A stretch of DNA of 6,702 nucleotides from Candidatus Saccharimonadota bacterium (GTDB lineage: Bacteria > Patescibacteriota > Saccharimonadia > Saccharimonadales > Saccharimonadaceae). A program made the position numbers and the translations under genes. Positions 1-6,702 of this stretch are shown in pieces. Position 1 is the stretch's first letter. Every line of letters starts with the position of its first letter. The notes under the pieces are model-generated. The model saw nothing but the letters and a program-made list of their open reading frames with translations. It had not been told where the DNA came from and did not search any database. The DNA lies in the NCBI GenBank assembly GCA_017515125.1, contig JAFWHP010000022.1, positions 1 through 6,702 on the forward strand, given 5' to 3'.

Positions 1-1
1 A

Positions 2-55
2 AGCAAGTCTGATAACTTGACCGTCCAGGAAGTCGGTAAAATCAAATATATTTGA
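2..55 (+). CDS. Possible C-terminal tail of an upstream gene (partial)
   Basis: The second frame from the left edge is open for 17 codons (SKSDNLTVQEVGKIKYI) and ends at TGA 53-55. The other two + frames stop by position 18. The composition is protein-like, but 17 codons is too short to be convincing. If real, it is the 3' end of a gene lying mostly outside the window, on the same strand as the next two genes, and its stop codon falls inside the palindrome at 32-65. No family can be assigned. Confidence 0.2.
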   Translation, partial: SKSDNLTVQEVGKIKYI

Positions 56-65
56 TTTTACTGAC
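32..65. repeat. 34-bp near-perfect palindrome with an A/T-rich core
   Basis: Arms 32-48 and 49-65 are reverse complements at 16 of 17 positions; the exception, 35 against 62, is a G/T pair that would be G-U in RNA. The central 22 bp (38-59) are perfectly palindromic. A further stem can form outside it: CCGTC-C-AGG (21-29, one bulged C) with CCTGACGG (71-78). It could be a dimeric regulator site, a cruciform, or the hairpin after an upstream gene. The GC part of the stem is not followed by a T-run, so it is not a standard intrinsic terminator in this orientation. Confidence 0.6.
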
Positions 66-189
66 TGACGCCTGACGGACGAACTATGTTCGATCGGAGT
101 AATGAACGGGCGAAACGTTGTAAAAAATAATCAGGCGTGAGAAAACCGCGAATGAGCAGGCAATCTATTTATCTGTTTATTTTTAGTTA
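66..189. other. Non-coding stretch with small inverted repeats, function unknown
   Basis: No plausible reading frame is seen here on either strand. Direct inspection shows CGAAC-TAT-GTTCG (80-92) and an 8-bp inverted repeat, ACGCCTGA (68-75) with TCAGGCGT (131-138). The end of the stretch (164-187) is T-rich. It does not match tRNA, tmRNA, SRP RNA or RNase P RNA signatures as far as can be judged by eye. A small structured RNA or a long untranslated regulatory region is possible but unproven. Confidence 0.35.
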
Positions 190-224
190 CATAATTCGGA
201 GCTCCCGAAATACTGCGAATTATG
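190..224. repeat. Inverted repeat CATAATTCG / CGAATTATG upstream of the 529-aa gene
   Basis: CATAATTCG at 190-198 is a perfect 9-bp reverse complement of CGAATTATG at 216-224, with 17 bp between them. Inside lies a smaller repeat, TTCGG (195-199) with CCGAA (205-209). A related AAATTATG occurs again at about 247-254. The array sits 48-82 bp upstream of the predicted -35 element of the 310 gene, which suits an operator or activator site. It is not a CIRCE element. Confidence 0.45.
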
Positions 225-271
225 CAACAAAGCCCCCAAAATGTGTAAATTATGGAATAAGATTGTAGAAT

Positions 272-299
272 TTGCAAAAGAACAATTATCTAGTATAAT
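272..299 (+). promoter_or_regulatory. Sigma70-type promoter of the 529-aa gene, very short leader
   Basis: The -35-like TTGCAA (272-277, 4 of 6 consensus bases) is followed by a 16-bp spacer and a consensus -10 TATAAT (294-299). Only ten bases separate the -10 from the ATG at 310, so the predicted start of transcription (about 305-307) leaves a leader of only a few bases. No Shine-Dalgarno sequence precedes the ATG, which agrees with leaderless or near-leaderless translation. Confidence 0.65.
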
Positions 300-309
300 A
301 TTAGTATAG

Positions 310-1899
310 ATGAAAATAATATCAAAAAGCTTAAAGCTATCGTTATTCCTACTTCTAGTTTTTGGGATTTTTATGACGGTTCTTTCTGGCAACGCTTTTG
401 CTGCTGAATGTGCCGGCGCCGAGACCTCCCTTATCGAATGTAAGGAAGGCGGCGACGGCGGTGTCAACCATATATTGATACTGATTATCGATATTCTAAG
501 CATAGGCGTTGGTGTTTTGGCTGTCATATCACTGTCCTGGGCTGGAATCCTATACCTTACATCCAAAGGCGATACATCAAAGACTACAATAGCCAAACGT
601 CGAATTGGCGAAATCGTAATAGGTATCGCTGTTTATTCTGTAATTTTCGTTTTGGTGCAGTGGCTACTTCCAGGCGGCTTTTTAAATGTGGAAGAAAAAT
701 CTGCGACTAACCCTCAAATGTCGCATGAAGGCGAAGTCCATGTCGGAGAAACGATTATTCCAGTAGTAAAAATGAACGACGGAGCCGAGGACAAGACCTA
801 CACCTTAACCAGTAGCGAACCGGGTATCGCGCTAATTTCTGGAAACGGCGTTAGATGTCTTGCTGTCGGTGAAGCAATCATAACTGCTACCGCTTCGAAC
901 GGCGAGACTGCCGAAATGCCAATCAATTGCTTGCCTAGCGACACTCCAGGCCAGTCCAGTAGTGGCGGTAGTAATAGTGGCAGCAAGCCAAGCTCGGGGT
1001 CAAGTAGCAACAGAAATAATAGTAGCGGCAACGCATCCGTTTCGGATGACGATACAACCGGCGACGTTTCGGGTGAAGAGTTTAATGGGAAAGCTCATCT
1101 TCGAAAAGAAACCCAAAAAATCATTAATGAACATAATGAAGATTTCTACCACACCGGCAAAAATAGTTACGAAAAAGTAGTATTAGACAAAGATGGCGAT
1201 TATGGTAGCTATAAAAAATACGTTAGAAGCCTCGGTGGCGTATTTGAACGGTTCGCCGACGAAGATAAGATTGAAGTCAAGACCGCTGCCGATTTGCAAG
1301 CAGCCGCCGAATACGTCTTTGGTCTATATATGATTTGGGGGCCAGATTACGAGAATGGTAGCACTCATGTAAACTGGAGTAATAGTAGCGGATTCTATCA
1401 AGGCGATCCAAACCGCTATAGTTATGGCTACCGTGGCGGTCATAGCACAATAAACGAAGTTTTGTCAAAATCCAATAGCTCGTCAATTCAGACGCACTGC
1501 AATAATACGATTCACGTTTTCAATGGCTCCACGACTCTCAAGAATATTACCACTGGCGCTGGTTATAATGGCGTAAAAAGACAATTGGAAAACAAAGGGT
1601 TCTATAGCAGTGACTACATAACCAATGTCAAGAAGCTAAAAGTGGGGGATCTTGTAAACTTTAATGCTTGCACTGGACACGGCGGTCATGTTGCTATGGT
1701 TGGCGAAGTCTATAAAGATTATATAATAATGTATGATGGCGGCAGTCGGTTTATGAGAAACCGCACTTATAAAATAAAAGTCGAGCGCAAGAATAGTAGT
1801 AATGGCAGATTCCCCGGCACTTATAGTATGTATTGTAGTTGGTATGGATACCGACCGTGGAATATAGATCAAAGCGTAACGTTGGAAGGGATTAATTAA
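310..1899 (+). CDS. Secreted membrane-anchored TrbC/VirB2-like / BIG2-like / NlpC-P60-like fusion protein
   Basis: 529 aa, likely a surface peptidoglycan hydrolase or a cell-wall-remodelling part of a secretion or pilus machine. Residues 1-31 are a signal peptide (basic start, Leu/Phe core, end NAFA before AE). Two membrane helices at about 54-83 and 99-120 flank a basic loop (SKGDTSKTTIAKRR), the pattern of TrbC/VirB2-like proteins; positive-inside puts the C-terminus outside. Residues 137-207 resemble a BIG2 Ig-like domain (TSSEPGIALIS, AVGEAIITATASNGETA). A Ser/Gly/Asn linker covers 213-245. The C-terminal domain looks papain-like: probable nucleophile C397 in THCNNTIHVF, then LKVGDLVNF, H460 in GGHVAMVGEV, third residue perhaps D476, and a closing YGYRPW. 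Family level (NlpC/P60 or CHAP) is inferred from motif order. The ATG is chosen for the signal peptide directly after it. The following gene starts 2 nt downstream. Activity could have been lost; C454 and C509 may form a disulfide. Confidence 0.75.
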   Translation: MKIISKSLKLSLFLLLVFGIFMTVLSGNAFAAECAGAETSLIECKEGGDGGVNHILILIIDILSIGVGVLAVISLSWAGILYLTSKGDTSKTTIAKRRIGEIVIGIAVYSVIFVLVQWLLPGGFLNVEEKSATNPQMSHEGEVHVGETIIPVVKMNDGAEDKTYTLTSSEPGIALISGNGVRCLAVGEAIITATASNGETAEMPINCLPSDTPGQSSSGGSNSGSKPSSGSSSNRNNSSGNASVSDDDTTGDVSGEEFNGKAHLRKETQKIINEHNEDFYHTGKNSYEKVVLDKDGDYGSYKKYVRSLGGVFERFADEDKIEVKTAADLQAAAEYVFGLYMIWGPDYENGSTHVNWSNSSGFYQGDPNRYSYGYRGGHSTINEVLSKSNSSSIQTHCNNTIHVFNGSTTLKNITTGAGYNGVKRQLENKGFYSSDYITNVKKLKVGDLVNFNACTGHGGHVAMVGEVYKDYIIMYDGGSRFMRNRTYKIKVERKNSSNGRFPGTYSMYCSWYGYRPWNIDQSVTLEGIN

Positions 1900-1901
1900 G
1901 C

Positions 1902-2690
1902 ATGGATAATCAAAATACTAATGATAACCAGCATCACTTTGGAGCGGCCTCTCCCACCGAGAATTATCATACCCCAAACAAGTTTTCCAATATCTCAGAA
2001 CAGCCGTTGAAGCCAAAAAACAGTAAAAAGCTTTTATTGATTTTATTCTCATCAATCGCAATCGTCGGAACCATTGCGCTAATCATTGTAATTATCGTTG
2101 CAATGAATAGCGGCAACGATGGAAATCAATATAGCGCCGAAACCGACAACTATAATAAAAGCATATATAATGAGATAAACAATGCCAGGAAAGACACGCC
2201 CCTCCTCCAACTTTATAGTACATTAGGCAACGAATCTACCCTCGGCGCAATGAAAGATTACGCGGCAAACATCCCTGGCGCTCAGTTGGTTGTATATAGT
2301 GACGGAACTGGAAAAATAAAAAATCAAGACGACGACGAGTTCATCTCCTTCTACTATGGCGTACTAAAAGACGATAGCGAAACCGAAGATGTCGTCGTGG
2401 CGGAAGGATACGAGCCTGATGACTTGAGCGAAGAAACCGAAGAAGAACCTGAATGTGATGACGAATCGGTAGCGTATGAAGGCTCAGTAATAGTCGAAAA
2501 CTATGATTTATCTACTCCTGTCTATGGCATTGCTTATATTCGCGCGGTTAATAGTATCGAGGATGATAATTTGGGGATTGTTTACTCTCCAGAAGAGAAT
2601 AAATACTATGTAAGTGATTTGATAAGTGATCCTGTCGAATTTAATACCAAACAAGAAGCGATCGATAACTATTTGAGTCCTTCTTCTTAA
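1902..2690 (+). CDS. Single-pass membrane protein with acidic extracellular domain, function unknown
   Basis: 262 aa; I do not recognise the family. Residues 1-42 are hydrophilic, rich in Asn/Gln/Pro and ending in a basic KPKNSKK. One strong membrane helix follows at about 43-68, then an ectodomain of roughly 195 residues. The basic stretch before the helix predicts N-in/C-out (type II) topology without a cleavable signal. The ectodomain has a mixed region (about 85-155, containing [15 protein letters not shown]), a very acidic segment (156-188) with one Cys (C185), and a C-terminal part rich in Tyr, Asp and Glu. The gene starts 2 nt after the preceding stop, so the two are almost certainly co-transcribed and translationally coupled. 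A weak Shine-Dalgarno candidate, GGAAGGG (1884-1890), lies inside the upstream gene, 11 nt from the ATG. A partner, anchor or regulator of the upstream hydrolase-like protein is a guess from context. Its TAA overlaps the uvrB stop from the other strand. Confidence 0.7.
   Translation: MDNQNTNDNQHHFGAASPTENYHTPNKFSNISEQPLKPKNSKKLLLILFSSIAIVGTIALIIVIIVAMNSGNDGNQYSAETDNYNKSIYNEINNARKDTPLLQLYSTLGNESTLGAMKDYAANIPGAQLVVYSDGTGKIKNQDDDEFISFYYGVLKDDSETEDVVVAEGYEPDDLSEETEEEPECDDESVAYEGSVIVENYDLSTPVYGIAYIRAVNSIEDDNLGIVYSPEENKYYVSDLISDPVEFNTKQEAIDNYLSPSS
2687..2690. other. Shared convergent stop codons (TTAA)
   Basis: The + strand gene ends with TAA at 2688-2690 and uvrB ends with TAA on the - strand at 2689-2687, so the two genes overlap tail to tail by four bases. 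No terminator hairpin was seen on either side, so transcripts from each strand probably run into the other gene. Confidence 0.9.
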
Positions 2691-4759
2691 GATTCCATAA
2701 ATTCCTTAATTCGCTCGATTTCGTCTCTGAGTCCTGCTGCCCGTTCGAATTCCAGATTCGCTGCCGCAAGATGCATCTCGGACGATAATTGACGGATGAG
2801 TGCTGGCAATTCATCTTTTGGAACTCGCTTAATGTCTAGCTTGTTCTCCTTCTCTTTCTCTGGAATAATCGCCCGCAGTCCCGCCGATATTTCTTTCGAC
2901 ACTGAATGTGGCGTAATTCCATGTTTTTCGTTATACTCCTTCTGGATTTCACGTCGCCGATTTGTTTCCGAGATCGCCTTTTCCATACTTTCAGTGATAA
3001 ACGAAGCATACATGATTACCTTCCCCTCTTCGTGTCGTGCCGCCCGTCCAATCGTCTGAATCAACGCCGATTCGGAGCGCAAGAAGCCTTCTTTATCCGC
3101 ATCCAGTATTGCTACGAGTGAAACTTCTGGTAAATCTAGTCCCTCGCGTAGCAGATTAATACCCACTAGGACGTCATAGACTCCTGCGCGTAAGTCTCTC
3201 AAAATATCTCCTCTTTCCAAAGTGTCAATATCTGAATGGATATAGGCCGTTTTAACGCCTCGCTCTTTCATATGGTCGGTCAAATCTTCCGCCATTCGCT
3301 TGGTCAGGGTTGTAACTAAAGTACGTTGTCCTTTTGCAATTCGTCGATCGATTTCCTCCATCAGATCATCAATCTGTCCTTCCGGGTCGCGCACTTCAAT
3401 TTCTGGATCCAGAAGACCCGTTGGCCGGATCACTTGTTCTGCCGGCTTGCCAGAAACTTCAAGCTCATATTCTCCCGGCGTTGCCGATACATAAATCGCT
3501 TGGTTAATGTGTTTTTGAAATTCTCCATAGGTCAATGGACGATTATCGAGGGCGGATGGCAGCCTAAACCCGTATTCTACTAGATTTAGTTTTCGCGCGT
3601 GATCCCCATTATACATCCCTCGCACTTGCGGCAAGGTCATGTGCGACTCGTCCACAACCAAAAGAAAATCATCCGGAAAGAAATCGAGCAAAGTTGAAGG
3701 CGGCTCTCCCGGCTGTCGCCCATCAAGGTGTCTAGAATAGTTTTCGATTCCCTTTACGAAGCCAGTTTCTTTTAGCATCTCGAGATCGTATTTTGTTCGC
3801 TGCGATAATCTCTGGGCTTCCAGGTATTTCTGATGTTTTTCAAAATATTTCATTCTGTCGTCGTACTCAGCTCGAATCGTCACAAGCGCCTTCTCAAGTT
3901 GCGACATTGGTGTCGCATAATGCGTATTCGGAAAGATATGTATATGATCTGGTCTTTCTCGCACCTCAAAGGTCAAAGCATCCACGATTTTTACATCTTC
4001 CAAAGTGTCAAACCCGAACTCAAAGCGATACGCATATTCCCCATTCGCAGGATATAAATCAATCGTATCCCCCATCACTCGAAAATTTCCCCGTTCAAAC
4101 GCCAAATCATTTCGGTGATACTGCATTCCGACTAGCCGCCGGATAAACTCAAGTTGCGATAACGGCTGATTGGCGGGCGGACGCAGCCCCGACTCCGAGG
4201 AGAATCCATCCGCCAATTGCTTTCCCGGAGTATCGTCTAAAGCCGCGTCGCCAATCATCCAGCCATTCGCAGTCTTCCACATTGGCAGCGACATCTCAGT
4301 ATAATTTTTCGGCGAACCAATTCCATAGATACACGATACGGATGCCACCACGATTACATCTCTACGTGTCAGAAGTGCTTCCGTAGCGCCATGCCGAAGC
4401 CTATCGATTTCGTCATTAATTGCCGAATCTTTCTCAATATAAGTATCCGTCGAGGCGATATATGCTTCTGGCTGATAGTAATCGAAATACGACACAAAAT
4501 AATGCACCTCATTCTCCGGGAAAAACTCCCGAAATTCAGAGAATAATTGCGCCGCTAGAGTCTTGTTGTGGGCTAGAATTAGAGTTGGGCGTTGCGTCTT
4601 CTCGATAATGTTCGCCATCGTAAAAGTCTTTCCGGACCCAGTCACGCCAAGCAACGTCTGTTCGTGCCGTCCCGCCAAAACCCCATCTACGAGCTGTTTA
4701 ATCGCCGTAGGCTGATCGCCAGTCGGTTGATATTTCGAAACTAACTTAAACCTATTCAC
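2687..4759 (-). CDS. uvrB: UvrABC excinuclease subunit B (UvrB), with an extra insertion
   Basis: 690 aa. UvrB is the damage-verifying DNA helicase-like subunit of nucleotide excision repair; it is loaded by UvrA and recruits UvrC. Visible motifs: Walker A GVTGSGKT (38-45); the beta-hairpin region around YYQPEAY (94-100) that clamps one DNA strand; DESH (370-373); SATPG (425-429); [12 protein letters not shown] (483-494); GRAAR (571-575); and a C-terminal UVR motif (about 655-690) for UvrC contact. The start is GTG (4757-4759): [17 protein letters not shown] aligns with the family N-terminus, and no ATG lies just upstream. About 35 residues (roughly 161-198) are extra compared with E. coli UvrB, placed between EMSL and [15 protein letters not shown] in the UvrA-binding region; otherwise the protein is full length and intact. 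It follows the cpsB-like gene by 23 nt but has its own promoter-like sequence. No LexA-type box was seen before it. Confidence 0.98.
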   Translation of the reverse strand: MNRFKLVSKYQPTGDQPTAIKQLVDGVLAGRHEQTLLGVTGSGKTFTMANIIEKTQRPTLILAHNKTLAAQLFSEFREFFPENEVHYFVSYFDYYQPEAYIASTDTYIEKDSAINDEIDRLRHGATEALLTRRDVIVVASVSCIYGIGSPKNYTEMSLPMWKTANGWMIGDAALDDTPGKQLADGFSSESGLRPPANQPLSQLEFIRRLVGMQYHRNDLAFERGNFRVMGDTIDLYPANGEYAYRFEFGFDTLEDVKIVDALTFEVRERPDHIHIFPNTHYATPMSQLEKALVTIRAEYDDRMKYFEKHQKYLEAQRLSQRTKYDLEMLKETGFVKGIENYSRHLDGRQPGEPPSTLLDFFPDDFLLVVDESHMTLPQVRGMYNGDHARKLNLVEYGFRLPSALDNRPLTYGEFQKHINQAIYVSATPGEYELEVSGKPAEQVIRPTGLLDPEIEVRDPEGQIDDLMEEIDRRIAKGQRTLVTTLTKRMAEDLTDHMKERGVKTAYIHSDIDTLERGDILRDLRAGVYDVLVGINLLREGLDLPEVSLVAILDADKEGFLRSESALIQTIGRAARHEEGKVIMYASFITESMEKAISETNRRREIQKEYNEKHGITPHSVSKEISAGLRAIIPEKEKENKLDIKRVPKDELPALIRQLSSEMHLAAANLEFERAAGLRDEIERIKEFMES
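4169..4217. repeat. Imperfect palindrome inside the uvrB insertion
   Basis: ATTGGCGGGCGGA (4169-4181) and TCCATCCGCCAAT (4205-4217) are reverse complements at 11 of 13 positions, with 23 bp between them. It lies within the segment (about 4166-4279) that encodes the extra residues of UvrB, and the reading frame runs through it. CGCCAAT recurs at 4249-4255, 38 bp from the copy at 4211-4217. This resembles the way Rickettsia palindromic elements insert in frame in genes, but no relation to a known family can be shown from the sequence. Confidence 0.5.
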
Positions 4760-4766
4760 AGATATA

Positions 4767-4775
4767 ATTATATCA
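4767..4775 (-). promoter_or_regulatory. Extended -10 promoter of uvrB within a 14-bp palindrome
   Basis: On the - strand the sequence reads TGATATAAT, a consensus extended -10 (TGn plus TATAAT), followed by seven bases and then the uvrB GTG at 4759. Transcription would begin at or next to the GTG, giving a leaderless mRNA; no Shine-Dalgarno sequence is present. No -35 match is seen at the expected place, which an extended -10 can tolerate. The -10 lies in the perfect palindrome GATATAATTATATC (4761-4774), so a TATAAT also reads on the + strand (4763-4768). Confidence 0.5.
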
Positions 4776-4782
4776 TATCGAG

Positions 4783-5493
4783 CTACTGTCTCTCGATTAT
4801 CGTCCGTGGATTTTTATCTAGAATCTCCTCCAGCTCATCTTCTGTGTAATATTTCCGGAGCTTTTTTAGAGCCAGAGTGATTTCATTCCCGCCACGCGCA
4901 TGATGGATGTCGCTTCCTAGCGCAAAAATCATTTTCTCTTTTGCGAGTCTTACGGCGACTTTTTCCGCATGTTTTCCGTAATGCTTGACAAAACTCCCAG
5001 TATTGCATTGTAATAGCACGCCCATTTCGTGCAGCCGTTCTAGTACCGAAAAATCCTCCTGCGCTGCAGTATATCTCTCTGGATGAGCTAAAACCACTTT
5101 ATAATTGGCGTTCATTAAATCTTTAAACACATCCTCATATCCAGGATATTCGCCACTCATCGGCAGTTCAATCAGTAGATACTGGCTGTCATTTAATGAT
5201 GATACTCGATTAAATACAATCATCTCGTCAATTTTTTTGTTAATGTAGAGCTCGTTTCCTAAATATACATTAACTTCGACATTCTCGCGCGACAATTCTT
5301 GTCGGAGGTCGTCTAAAAGTTTCAAGTTTTCTCTCTTTGGAGAGGCATAGATGGTTTCATCTATAAAATGTGGCGTTGCGATAATGTCAGTTACGCCTTG
5401 CGCAGCCAATTCTCTTGCCAGCTCGACCCCGTTTTCTAGCGTTTCCGCGCCGTCGTCAATGCCCGGCAATATATGTGAATGTATGTCAATCAT
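4783..5493 (-). CDS. cpsB: PHP-family tyrosine-protein phosphatase, CpsB/YwqE type
   Basis: 236 aa, close to the usual 240-255 of the family. These manganese-dependent phosphatases of the PHP fold remove phosphate from the C-terminal tyrosines of BY-kinases and so help set exopolysaccharide or capsule synthesis; they act in the cytoplasm at the membrane. Metal-binding motifs are all present and in order: [14 protein letters not shown] (3-16), ATPHF (39-43), GNE (79-81, E81), AHPERY (136-141), QCNTGSF (162-168) and SDIHH (194-198). There is no signal peptide or membrane helix. The ATG at 5491-5493 begins 2 nt after the TAG of the kinase gene, without a Shine-Dalgarno sequence, so translation is probably coupled to the kinase and the two are made together. 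The stop is TAG (4783-4785). Confidence 0.93.
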   Translation of the reverse strand: MIDIHSHILPGIDDGAETLENGVELARELAAQGVTDIIATPHFIDETIYASPKRENLKLLDDLRQELSRENVEVNVYLGNELYINKKIDEMIVFNRVSSLNDSQYLLIELPMSGEYPGYEDVFKDLMNANYKVVLAHPERYTAAQEDFSVLERLHEMGVLLQCNTGSFVKHYGKHAEKVAVRLAKEKMIFALGSDIHHARGGNEITLALKKLRKYYTEDELEEILDKNPRTIIERQ

Positions 5494-5495
5494 AA

Positions 5496-6702
5496 CTATT
5501 TTTTATCACTATAGTAGTAGTAATTCTTGGTCGCTTTTTGGTTTACCATATTGAATACTATACCGGCCACCTTTGCGCCAACTTTTGAAAGGGCATCTTT
5601 TGTTGCTAGTAAATCGTTCTTCGCTGTGCCGCCGTCTTTCGTGACGATTAAAGTTTCATCCATAAAACTCGACAAAATTACCGAATCCGCCAGTCCACCA
5701 ATCGGCGCGCCATCAAAGATGATGGTATCGTAATGATGCTTGAGATTATTGATTAAGCGCTTGTTTTTCTGCGAAGCAAGTAATTCGCTAGGATTTGGTG
5801 GATATGTTCCGCAGGTAATAACGCTTAGATTTTCAACCTTAGTCGGCCGGACGTATTTTTCGTAATCCCTTAAATCGTCTGCCAAAAGATTTGAAAGTCC
5901 GTCAGTGTTCGGTATGTCGAATAATCTATGGACACGCCCCTTACGCAAATCGCAGTCGACCAACAATACTTTCTTATCGGCCTGCGCAAACGAAATTGCT
6001 AGGTTTGACGACACAAAACTCTTCCCCTCTCCTGCGTTCGTAGAGGTAACTAGAATAGTTTTTAGGTTTTTATTATCTACGGCCGTAAACTGCAAATTGG
6101 TACGTAGGCTTTTTATGTTTTCGCTCACAATCGCTTTTGGATATTTTTCGGCCACCAGTTCGGTTTCGCCCTTCTTAACATCATTCTTTGAAATCTTCCC
6201 GGTCACTGGTAGACCAATGGTCTTTTCAATATCGTCACTACACTTTGCGCTATCGTCGAGATAGAATCGAAGAAATGCTATGCCGGCCACGCCAAAAATA
6301 GCAACCGCTACCGCCAAAATCAAATCTCGCGTGAGGGTGTTATTTGATGGGCTTTCTGGAGTCGTGGCGATACTAAGTTGGCTCACGTTGTCAAGCTTGT
6401 AAATCTGAGTAATCTCTTTAGTGAAAATCTTCGCAATTTCATTTGCAATCTTCGCCGCTTGTTCGGCATTCAAATCTTTAACGGTAATGCTCAAAATAGA
6501 CGTATCGTCGACCGGTTTTACCGTTACATTGCGACTTAAATCTTTTCCACTAACATTAAGTTCTAATTTCTCTGCTACTTGCTGAAGCACCAACTCACTT
6601 TTTGCAATTTCACTATAAGTCGTGGTAAGTTTTTGACTCATATTCACGTCGTTTAGCGTCGCGGCCGTATTGGCTTTTTCGTCGCTATTGGCGATAACGA
6701 CC
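5496..6702 (-). CDS. Wzz-domain / BY-kinase fusion (polysaccharide co-polymerase and tyrosine autokinase), 5' end outside window
   Basis: The frame is open to the right edge, so the GTG at 6645-6647 is an internal Val and the true start and first membrane helix lie outside. Counting from the first complete codon (6699-6701), 401 residues are visible. Residues 1 to about 115 are the end of a Wzz-type periplasmic or extracellular domain (NMSQKLTTTYSEIAKSE), followed by a Pro-containing stretch (PESP) and the second membrane helix (about 127-148). The cytoplasmic kinase has an oligomerisation motif with Lys in place of the first Arg (EX2KX2R, 194-200), Walker A AGEGKS (223-228), Walker A' LLVDCDLR (246-253) and Walker B IIFDGAP (327-333), then four tyrosines (394-397), the likely autophosphorylation cluster. 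It is Wzc-like in being one chain rather than a CpsC/CpsD pair. The role is control of capsule or exopolysaccharide polymerisation and export, reset by the adjacent phosphatase. Confidence 0.93.
   Translation of the reverse strand, partial: VVIANSDEKANTAATLNDVNMSQKLTTTYSEIAKSELVLQQVAEKLELNVSGKDLSRNVTVKPVDDTSILSITVKDLNAEQAAKIANEIAKIFTKEITQIYKLDNVSQLSIATTPESPSNNTLTRDLILAVAVAIFGVAGIAFLRFYLDDSAKCSDDIEKTIGLPVTGKISKNDVKKGETELVAEKYPKAIVSENIKSLRTNLQFTAVDNKNLKTILVTSTNAGEGKSFVSSNLAISFAQADKKVLLVDCDLRKGRVHRLFDIPNTDGLSNLLADDLRDYEKYVRPTKVENLSVITCGTYPPNPSELLASQKNKRLINNLKHHYDTIIFDGAPIGGLADSVILSSFMDETLIVTKDGGTAKNDLLATKDALSKVGAKVAGIVFNMVNQKATKNYYYYSDKK

Noticed and set aside
80..92. CGAAC-TAT-GTTCG, like a Gram-positive LexA (SOS) box
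   Set aside because: The spacer is three bases, while the known box is GAAC-N4-GTTC, and it lies over 200 bp from the nearest start codon and far from uvrB.
88..95. GTTCGATC, like a tRNA or tmRNA T-loop
   Set aside because: The flanking bases do not form a T-stem, and no acceptor stem, anticodon arm or CCA end is present.
183..596. Minus-strand open frame of 137 codons across the promoter and signal peptide region
   Set aside because: It is antisense to a well-supported gene and covers that gene's promoter, and the product resembles no protein domain.
960..1045. Repetitive AGT/GGC/AAT codons as a possible DNA repeat array
   Set aside because: The pattern is irregular and explained by a Ser/Gly/Asn-rich protein linker.
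3793..4146. Plus-strand open frame of 117 codons within uvrB
   Set aside because: It is opposite to the conserved core of UvrB, with no recognisable domain and no promoter; an antisense shadow.
6645..6647. GTG as the start of the kinase gene
   Set aside because: The frame stays open for 18 more codons to the window edge with Wzz-like sequence (ATLNDVNMSQKL), so this is an internal codon.

Overview
The window looks like a bacterial chromosome segment, most probably from the Candidate Phyla Radiation and closest in character to Candidatus Saccharibacteria (TM7). That placement is inference. It rests on a two-helix TrbC/VirB2-like membrane module of the type common in those genomes, scarce Shine-Dalgarno sequences, standard-code coding with no internal UGA, and tightly packed genes. 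No rRNA, tRNA, IS element, integrase or CRISPR array was seen.

Layout: 1-309 is non-coding apart from a possible 17-codon C-terminal tail at 2-55. It holds a near-perfect 34-bp palindrome (32-65), a second inverted repeat (190-224) and a sigma70-type promoter (about 272-299). On the + strand, 310-1899 encodes a secreted, membrane-anchored protein joining a TrbC/VirB2-like two-helix module, a BIG2-like Ig fold, a Ser/Gly linker and a C-terminal NlpC/P60- or CHAP-like cysteine peptidase domain. Two bases later, 1902-2690 encodes a single-pass protein with an acidic outer domain of unknown function. The pair looks like a surface or cell-wall remodelling unit.

On the - strand, read from the right edge: a Wzz/BY-kinase fusion (5496 to beyond 6702, N-terminus cut by the window), a PHP-type tyrosine phosphatase of the CpsB/YwqE family (4783-5493, 2 nt after the kinase stop), and uvrB (2687-4759). 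Kinase and phosphatase form the usual phosphorylation switch controlling exopolysaccharide or capsule chain length and export. uvrB is nucleotide excision repair and appears to have its own promoter just before its GTG start. The two strands converge at 2687-2690, where the stop codons of uvrB and the 262-aa gene share the bases TTAA.

The most interesting points are the pilin-like/peptidoglycan hydrolase fusion, a roughly 35-residue insertion in UvrB encoded by palindromic DNA, two promoters placed so close to start codons that their mRNAs should be leaderless or nearly so, and the structured DNA at 21-224. No single completely new system can be proved from this sequence alone.
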